Source: Pseudomonadota bacterium (lineage in GTDB: Bacteria > Pseudomonadota > Alphaproteobacteria > Sphingomonadales > Sphingomonadaceae). Taken from it: a stretch of DNA of 13,701 nt. The notes under the pieces were generated by a model. It saw only the letters and a list, made by a program, of their open reading frames with translations. It was not told where the DNA came from and did not search any database. The translations under genes were made by a program, and so were the position numbers. The stretch is taken from NCBI GenBank assembly GCA_023433305.1, contig JAEZCZ010000016.1:1-13701 (forward strand), read 5' to 3'. Positions 7,582 to 13,701 of this stretch are shown in pieces. The stretch's first letter is position 1. Every line of letters starts with the position of its first letter.

Positions 7582-8321
7582 ACGGCCCGAGCGTCCTCGG
7601 TGAGCTTGTCCATCGCCCACTTCCACGGACGCGGGCCCCAACTGATCCGGCCTACGCCGGCAGCGGCCGTCGCCGCCAAGTCCATGGCGTCGCCCTTGAT
7701 CACGTTGACCGGCAGCGGCGAGGCCGAACAGACCTCGGCGATGATGTCGAGATCGCTGAGGCCCGGCACGAAGAAGCTGTGCGCCCCGGCCTCCGCAAAG
7801 GCATGGGCACGCTCAAGCGCCTCGGCAAGGAGCGCTCGGTCGTTCGGGTTCTCGCCCGCGACGAGGCGCTTGAGGAACAAGTCGGTGCGCGCGTTGACCC
7901 ACAAACCGCTCTCCACGACCGCAGCGACGCGCTTCGCCTGTTCTTCGATCGGCTGGAGCCCTTCCCCGCCGATCACCTGGTCCTCGAAGTTGCAGCCGAC
8001 GGCGCCGGTCTCGGCCAGCGAGCGTGCATGTTCCGCCAGATGTGCTGGATCCGCAGCAAAGCCGCCTTCGAAGTCGACCGATACCGGCAAGTCCACTCCC
8101 CCGACGATACGCCGCACGCAATCGAGAAGCAGGGCGAGCGGAATGCCCTCTCCGTCGGGAAAACCATTCGCTTCGGCCAGGCTGTGGCTGCCAGTGGCGA
8201 TCGCCTTCGCCCCCGCCGCCGCGACGGCTTTGGCACTGCTTACGTCCCAAATGTTGTAGAGCAGGATCGGGTTGCCCGGCTGGTGGAGCGCGGCGAAACG
8301 ATCGCGATAGTCCTGGTTCAT
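7566..8321 (-). CDS. Isocitrate lyase/PEP mutase superfamily protein
   Basis: A 251-residue TIM-barrel protein of the isocitrate lyase/phosphoenolpyruvate mutase superfamily, which makes or breaks C-C or P-C bonds next to a carboxylate using Mg2+. Seen in order: LYNIWDVSSA (21-30), TGSHSLAEANGFPDGE (43-58), SVDFEGGF (81-88), NFEDQ (111-115), NARTD (143-147). Asp83 and Glu113 are plausible metal-site residues. The flexible loop after NFED reads QVIGGEGL, without the lysine-cysteine-glycine-histidine element of isocitrate and methylisocitrate lyases, so lyase activity of that kind is unlikely. It may be an oxaloacetate-type hydrolase or decarboxylase, or an uncharacterised member. Its ATG overlaps the ada stop as ATGA, so translation is probably coupled to ada. 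It is the last gene of the DUF1203-ada-lyase operon. It ends in TAG, overlapping priA tail to tail by 16 bp. Confidence 0.88.
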   Translation of the reverse strand: MNQDYRDRFAALHQPGNPILLYNIWDVSSAKAVAAAGAKAIATGSHSLAEANGFPDGEGIPLALLLDCVRRIVGGVDLPVSVDFEGGFAADPAHLAEHARSLAETGAVGCNFEDQVIGGEGLQPIEEQAKRVAAVVESGLWVNARTDLFLKRLVAGENPNDRALLAEALERAHAFAEAGAHSFFVPGLSDLDIIAEVCSASPLPVNVIKGDAMDLAATAAAGVGRISWGPRPWKWAMDKLTEDARAVYTKL

Positions 8322-9352
8322 CTCTTACCTTCCCGTTCGAGCAGCTTCTTCTTGATCTCGAGCCCATAGGCGTATCCGCCCAGCGAGCCATCGGAACGCA
8401 CGACGCAGTGGCACGGAATCAGCACCGGCACATGGTTCGCCCCGTTGGCCGATCCGGCGGCCCGAACCGCCCGCGGATTGCCGGCCGCTGCCGCGATTTC
8501 GGTGTAGGACCGCGTCTCGCCGGGAGGAATCCTGCGCAACTCCTGCCAAACCCGCTCCTGGAATGCAGTCCCGCGCACGTCCACCGGAATGTCGCGTCCG
8601 CTCGCCGGATCGTCGACGGCCGCGACGACGCGCTGGAGCAACTCCGCGAAGTCCGCTCCGCCTTCGACCAGCTCCGCCTTGGGAAACAGCCGTTCGAGCT
8701 CGTCGCGGCCGCGCCCGAAGCTAACCCGACAGACGCCCTTGTCGGTCGCCGCCACAAGCATCGGCCCTAAGGAGCTTTCGACCATAGCCCAGCGGATTGT
8801 CACCCCCTCGCCGCCCTTCACCCATGCCGACGGCGCCATGCCCAGCCTCCCCTCCATCGAATCGTAGAACCGCGAGGCGCTCTCGAACCCTGCATCGTAG
8901 ATCGCATCCGTCACGCTTTCGCCTTCGGTGAGCGCATCGCGTGCCCGCTCTTCGCGCAAGGCGCGCGCATAGGCCGACGGGGAGAGCCCGGTCAGCCGCG
9001 AAAACACACGTTGGAAATGGCTCGGCGAATAGCCGGAAGCCTTTGCCAATTGCGCCAGCGGCAGGGGCGCCTCCGCGGCTTTGATCGCCTTGATCGCGCG
9101 CAGCACCGCTTGCTCGTCGCGCGCGACGTCATCCGGAAGGCAGCGCAGGCATGGCCGCAATCCCGCCTCACGCGCTTCCGCGCCGCCGGCGAAAAAGCGC
9201 ACGTTGGCGCGGGCCGGGTGGCGCGCCGCGCACGAAGGGCGGCAATAGATCCCGGTCGAGAGCACCCCGGTGACGAAGCGCCCGTCGTAGGCCCGGTCAC
9301 GGCGCTTCACGGCAGCCCAGGCCTCGTCGTCGGCAACTCCGGGGGCGTTCAT
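8318..9352 (-). CDS. ada: Ada-type methylated-DNA repair protein and transcriptional activator
   Basis: Ada removes methyl groups from DNA: the N-terminal domain takes them from phosphotriesters and becomes an activator, and the C-terminal domain repairs O6-methylguanine. The 344-residue protein has the N-terminal zinc cysteines Cys37, Cys41, Cys68 and Cys71 (E. coli 38, 42, 69, 72), an AraC-type helix-turn-helix region at about 80-175 (SGYSPSHFQRVFSRLTGLSP), and a C-terminal methyltransferase domain with the acceptor Cys314 in IPCHCVV. The usual motif is PCHR; the arginine is cysteine here. ATG at 9352 overlaps the stop of the DUF1203 gene as ATGA, and its own TGA overlaps the start of the lyase-family gene. 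That makes it the middle gene of a tight operon. It may activate its own operon, but I recognise no Ada box upstream of DUF1203. Confidence 0.95.
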   Translation of the reverse strand: MNAPGVADDEAWAAVKRRDRAYDGRFVTGVLSTGIYCRPSCAARHPARANVRFFAGGAEAREAGLRPCLRCLPDDVARDEQAVLRAIKAIKAAEAPLPLAQLAKASGYSPSHFQRVFSRLTGLSPSAYARALREERARDALTEGESVTDAIYDAGFESASRFYDSMEGRLGMAPSAWVKGGEGVTIRWAMVESSLGPMLVAATDKGVCRVSFGRGRDELERLFPKAELVEGGADFAELLQRVVAAVDDPASGRDIPVDVRGTAFQERVWQELRRIPPGETRSYTEIAAAAGNPRAVRAAGSANGANHVPVLIPCHCVVRSDGSLGGYAYGLEIKKKLLEREGKR

Positions 9353-9819
9353 TGTTCGTCTCGCTCGATCCGCGCGGCGAAGCAGCCCGCCGCGGCGTAG
9401 TGGGCATTGATATAGGCAATCCGTGGGTCGGCAAGGAGGCGGCGGATCGCCCGGTCGGCCTCGCCCGGCGGCGCAAGCCGCGCGTCCGCGAGCGCTTCGT
9501 CGCGGTCGAACCCGCGAAGGCTCAGCGTCCGGCCCGCGAAGCACGGCGGACACTCGTCGCCGTAAACCGCACGTTCGGCCCCTTCGCGCACGAAGATCGC
9601 AAAGGCAGAGCGATACGGCCCCTCCACGTCGTGGTGAACGTGGTGCATCAGCAGGAGCGTATCGCCTGCGCGGGCATCCTCGAGCGCTATGCGGCACGGA
9701 AAGCCGCGGTCGGTGTCGGCGGTCAGGCGGCGGGCACCCCGTTTCGCCAGCGCGTCATCGTCGAGCGCCCAGAGCGGGGCGAAATACGCCGGGTCGAGCC
9801 CCGCCATTCGGTAGGTCAT
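9349..9819 (-). CDS. DUF1203 family protein
   Basis: A 156-residue protein matching the DUF1203 pattern: a GFPCRIALEDA segment (39-49), a histidine-rich MHHVHHDVEGPYRSAFAIFV stretch (58-77), and DPRIAYINAH followed by GCFAARIER near the end (131-153). It has no signal peptide or membrane segment, so it should be cytoplasmic. The function of the family is unknown to me. The conserved histidines and cysteines (Cys42, Cys146) might bind a metal, but that is inference. The ATG at 9819 has a strong GAGGAG site (9828-9833) 8 bp upstream, which fixes the start. It is the first gene of the operon with ada and the lyase-family gene, joined to ada by a 4-bp ATGA overlap. Confidence 0.85.
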   Translation of the reverse strand: MTYRMAGLDPAYFAPLWALDDDALAKRGARRLTADTDRGFPCRIALEDARAGDTLLLMHHVHHDVEGPYRSAFAIFVREGAERAVYGDECPPCFAGRTLSLRGFDRDEALADARLAPPGEADRAIRRLLADPRIAYINAHYAAAGCFAARIERDEQ

Positions 9820-9917
9820 GGCTTCGTCTCCTCGAAACTGGGCCTCTCGTATCGTGCGAGCGACGAGCCCGCTTCCCGCGGCTTGCGCTCAAAGCCGATG
9901 ACGGCGAAAAGCCTCGC
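9820..9917. promoter_or_regulatory. Divergent region between the DUF1203-ada operon and the protease gene
   Basis: 98 bp between two divergent start codons. It contains GAGGAG (9828-9833, minus strand) for DUF1203 and a weak GCGAAAAG (9905-9912) before the protease start. Promoters for both directions should be here. No operator or Ada-binding box was recognised by eye. Confidence 0.35.
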
Positions 9918-11471
9918 ATGATGGACGGGATTGGCCTTTGGGTGCGGGCTCTTGCCTTGCTGTTGCTTAGTGCGCTGCTGCCGACGGCCGCCCATGCCGA
10001 CCCTGCCGACATCGACGCAGCGTCGCGAGGCGTCGTCCGCATCGTCATCGTCGAGATCAACGGCGAGGAAATCGTCCCGATTTCCCACGGCACCGGGTTC
10101 GCGGTCGGGCCGGAGCGGATCGTGACCAACGCACATGTCGTCGCCGAAGCGCGCGCCGACGACAGCCTGGCGATCGGCATTGTCCCTTCGGATGGAGGGG
10201 AAGCGGTTTACGGCCGGCTGGTCTCGGTAAGCGGACGAAACGATCTCGCGCTGATAGCCACGACCTCTCCGATGAACCTGCCGCCGCTCACCATATCGGG
10301 CAATCCGCTGCGCGACAGCGGGGCAGTCACGGCTGTGGGCTATCCGATGAACGTCGACCGCGCACAGGGCTTGTCGTCGAGCGACATCTTTCGCGCCCAA
10401 CCTCCGGTGAAGAGCAGCGGGTTCCTGAGCGGCCAGCGCCCGACCCGCGAGTTCGATTCGCTGCTCCACACCGCACCGATCGCGCGCGGAAGCAGCGGCG
10501 GCCCGCTGCTCGACGCTTGTGGACGCGTGGTTGGTGTCAACAGCTTCGGCACCGATAGCGGCAGCGCCGATGCCGAGTTCTATTTCGCGGTTTCGACGCG
10601 TGAGCTGCTGCCGTTCCTGCGCGCCAACGACGTCACCCCGCAGGTCAACGGCAGTGCCTGCCGCAGCCTGGCCGAGCTCGAGGCGGAGGAGCGCGATCGC
10701 GCCGAGCGCGCGCAGCGGGCCGCGCAAGCCGAGGCTGCGGCCGAGGAGCAGGCACTTGCGCGCCGTCGCGATGAGACCCGCCGCGAAGTCGAGTTCGGCG
10801 TGCTGGCCGAGCGCGAGAGCGGCTTGGCGATGTCGATGGTCTTGCTGATGGCCGCGCTCGCGGCCAGCGGGCTGGCGGTCCACGCCTATCACATCGACTT
10901 GCGCCATAATGCGGAGATTGGGTTCGCGCTCGCTGCGCTGGCAGTCGTGGGCTCCGGTATCGCCTGGGTCAACCGGCCGGGGGTCGACGACATAGAGGCA
11001 CGCCTCGAAGACCGGCTCCACGACGAGATGCGAGCGGAGGCCAGCGGCCCGATCGTCGCTACGCCGCGCGGTGCGCTCGTCTGCGTGCTCCAGCCCGACC
11101 GCAGTCGCATCACCGGCGAGGCAGCCCAGAACGTCCCATTCGAATGGAGCCCGGGAGGTTGCGTCAACGACCGAACCCAATACGGCTTCGCCAACGGAGT
11201 TTGGGCGCGCGTCTTCGTGCCCGGAACCGAAGCCGCGGTCTCGCTCAACCAGTTCGATCCGCAGACGCGCGAATACCGGGTCGAGCGATATCTGCTCGGC
11301 ACCGTCGCCATGGCGCGAGCGCGCGCTGCACGCGCCGAGTTCACGGCGCCCGCCTGCGGCATCACCGAGCAAGCTGCTGCGGAGTTCGGCGCGCTCCAAT
11401 CGAGCGTGCTCTCGTTGCTGCCCGACCGGCCCAACGAACGCCTGGTCTACGCCTGCTCGCCAGCAGGCTGA
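9918..11471 (+). CDS. Membrane-anchored trypsin-like serine protease with C-terminal periplasmic domain
   Basis: A 517-residue exported protease of the HtrA/trypsin fold. Residues 1-27 are a Sec signal peptide (cleavage near AHA-DP). The protease domain spans about 32-235 with a complete triad: His73 in TNAHVV, Asp109 in RNDLAL, and Ser193 in GSSGGP. No PDZ domain follows. Instead there is an Ala/Glu/Arg-rich helix, likely a coiled coil (about 250-300), two transmembrane segments (about 303-322 and 333-352), and a C-terminal region with four cysteines (389, 415, 480, 513). If the signal peptide is cut, both the protease and the cysteine region face the periplasm, and the cysteines could form two disulfides. 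Two adjacent ATGs (9918, 9921) are possible starts. The frame extends further upstream, but that part is antisense to DUF1203 and lacks protein character. Substrates are unknown. The ATP synthase genes follow after 138 bp. Confidence 0.88.
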   Translation: MMDGIGLWVRALALLLLSALLPTAAHADPADIDAASRGVVRIVIVEINGEEIVPISHGTGFAVGPERIVTNAHVVAEARADDSLAIGIVPSDGGEAVYGRLVSVSGRNDLALIATTSPMNLPPLTISGNPLRDSGAVTAVGYPMNVDRAQGLSSSDIFRAQPPVKSSGFLSGQRPTREFDSLLHTAPIARGSSGGPLLDACGRVVGVNSFGTDSGSADAEFYFAVSTRELLPFLRANDVTPQVNGSACRSLAELEAEERDRAERAQRAAQAEAAAEEQALARRRDETRREVEFGVLAERESGLAMSMVLLMAALAASGLAVHAYHIDLRHNAEIGFALAALAVVGSGIAWVNRPGVDDIEARLEDRLHDEMRAEASGPIVATPRGALVCVLQPDRSRITGEAAQNVPFEWSPGGCVNDRTQYGFANGVWARVFVPGTEAAVSLNQFDPQTREYRVERYLLGTVAMARARAARAEFTAPACGITEQAAAEFGALQSSVLSLLPDRPNERLVYACSPAG

Positions 11472-11609
11472 GTGGCGTTTTCGGGGGCGGGTTGCATCCC
11501 CTCCCCCCCTTTGCTAGGGGCGCGCCAGCCTTGCCGGGGTGCTGTCCGCTAGCCCCCTTTCGGCAGGTCGAAAATTTCCGTTCTCCGGACCCAAAGAGGA
11601 CCTTCGCGC
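11472..11609 (+). promoter_or_regulatory. Leader and probable promoter region of the atp operon
   Basis: 138 bp before atpH. It holds a C-rich run and a short dyad (CCCCT at 11506-11510, AGGGG at 11516-11520) that might end the protease transcript, although it has no T-run. TTGCAT at 11492-11497 and GCTAGG at 11513-11518 could be -35 and -10 elements, but their spacing (15 bp) is short, so this is tentative. A strong ribosome site AAGAGGA (11594-11600) lies 9 bp before a GTG at 11610 and decides the atpH start. Confidence 0.45.
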
Positions 11610-12164
11610 GTGGAGCTTTCCGCCGGTATTCAGGCCAGCCTGGCAGGGCGTTATGCCTCGGCCCTGTTCGATCTTGCCAGCGAGGGCGGCTACGTCAGCG
11701 CGGTCGAATCCGACCTCGACACGCTCGCCGAGGCGCTGCGCGAATCGGCTGAGCTGCGCGCGCTGATCCGCAATCCCGAAGTCAGCCGCGCCGCGCTCGG
11801 CAAGGTTCTCGCCGGCCTCGGCGATGCGCTCAAGCTCGCTGATTTGACCCGCAACTTCCTCGGCGTGCTTGCGCAGAACCGCCGCGCAGCCGAACTGCCG
11901 GCGGTGATTCGGGCGTTCCAGGCCATTGCCGCCGCCCAGCGCGGCGAAGTCGGCGCGGAAGTCGCCAGCGCGCACCCACTCACCGACGAGCAGCTTTCGA
12001 CGCTGGAGCAGAAGCTCCGTGCTCGCGAAGGCCGCACCGTCAAGCTCAAGACCCGCGTCGATCCCGACCTGCTCGGCGGCCTGGTCGTCACCATCGGTTC
12101 GCAGCGCATCGACAGCTCGATCCGCTCGCGTCTCAACTCTCTCGCCCAGGCGATGAAAGGCTAA
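11610..12164 (+). CDS. atpH: ATP synthase F1 subunit delta (OSCP homologue)
   Basis: The delta subunit sits on top of the F1 head and ties it to the peripheral stalk (b subunits) so that rotation drives ATP synthesis. The 184-residue length is normal. The N-terminal six-helix bundle starts at GIQASLAGRYASALFDLA (6-23). The family signature is in the C-terminal part: VDPDLLGGLVVTIGSQRIDS (150-169). The start codon is GTG, supported by AAGAGGA 9 bp upstream, and no better ATG exists. atpA begins 10 bp after the stop, so the two are co-transcribed. The F0 genes are absent from the window, as expected for alphaproteobacteria, where F0 and F1 genes lie in separate clusters. Confidence 0.97.
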   Translation: MELSAGIQASLAGRYASALFDLASEGGYVSAVESDLDTLAEALRESAELRALIRNPEVSRAALGKVLAGLGDALKLADLTRNFLGVLAQNRRAAELPAVIRAFQAIAAAQRGEVGAEVASAHPLTDEQLSTLEQKLRAREGRTVKLKTRVDPDLLGGLVVTIGSQRIDSSIRSRLNSLAQAMKG

Positions 12165-12174
12165 AGGCACTCTC

Positions 12175-13653
<1,479 letters not shown>

Positions 13654-13656
<3 letters not shown>

Positions 13657-13701
13657 GAAAAGACCGTCGCTGCGCTCACCGCGTTCGGCAAGCAGTTCGC
13701 G
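13654..13701 (+). other. Amber codon followed by the in-frame atpA C-terminal remnant
   Basis: After GDEA, the TAG is followed in the same frame by codons for EKTVAALTAFGKQFA, running to the last base of the window. This closely matches the usual alpha-subunit ending in this group, where a lysine codon (AAG) is expected at the TAG position. One A-to-T change accounts for it. No frameshift is needed. The real stop codon probably lies immediately beyond the window. Confidence 0.85.

Noticed and set aside
9423..9917. Upstream extension of the protease frame
   Set aside because: It is antisense to DUF1203 and rich in Arg/Pro as expected for a shadow frame. The signal peptide begins at 9918.

Overview
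The window looks like ordinary chromosome from a GC-rich alphaproteobacterium, most likely Sphingomonadales (Erythrobacteraceae or Sphingomonadaceae). This rests on the strong G/C bias at third codon positions, the start of an atpH-atpA ATP synthase cluster without the F0 genes, a cobT-type cobaltochelatase gene, and the style of the predicted proteins. Coding density is high. No gene-free stretch exceeds 171 bp. I see no tRNA, rRNA, insertion sequence, prophage or CRISPR array.

Layout. (1) 1-1537: a GC-rich palindrome followed by cysS on the minus strand. (2) 1709-2778, plus strand: a small Lpp-like coiled-coil lipoprotein, then a YkuD-type L,D-transpeptidase. Both are envelope proteins. (3) 2794-5347, minus strand: a DUF4197 lipoprotein followed by cobT, probably co-transcribed and converging on the transpeptidase gene. 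(4) 5416-7581, plus strand: priA, the replication-restart helicase, whose end overlaps the end of the next convergent gene by 16 bp. (5) 7566-9819, minus strand: a tight three-gene operon, DUF1203 - ada - isocitrate lyase/PEP mutase-like enzyme, in which each stop overlaps the next start as ATGA. (6) 9918-11471, plus strand: a membrane-anchored trypsin-like protease with a coiled coil, two transmembrane helices and a four-cysteine C-terminal region. (7) 11610-13701, plus strand: atpH and atpA, the first genes of the F1 ATP synthase operon.

The most striking observation is at the right edge. The atpA frame meets an in-frame amber codon (TAG, 13654-13656) at residue 494. The next 15 codons, up to the last base of the window, still read as the ordinary C-terminus of the alpha subunit (EKTVAALTAFGKQFA). 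A single A-to-T change (AAG to TAG) would explain it. The options are a sequencing error, a real nonsense mutation that removes about 16 residues, or amber readthrough. Smaller points are the 4-bp-overlap operon around ada, an unusual PCHC in place of PCHR at the Ada active site, a His-to-Tyr change in the transpeptidase signature, a lipoprotein that lacks the lysine needed for Braun-type attachment, and an A/T-rich codon patch inside priA.
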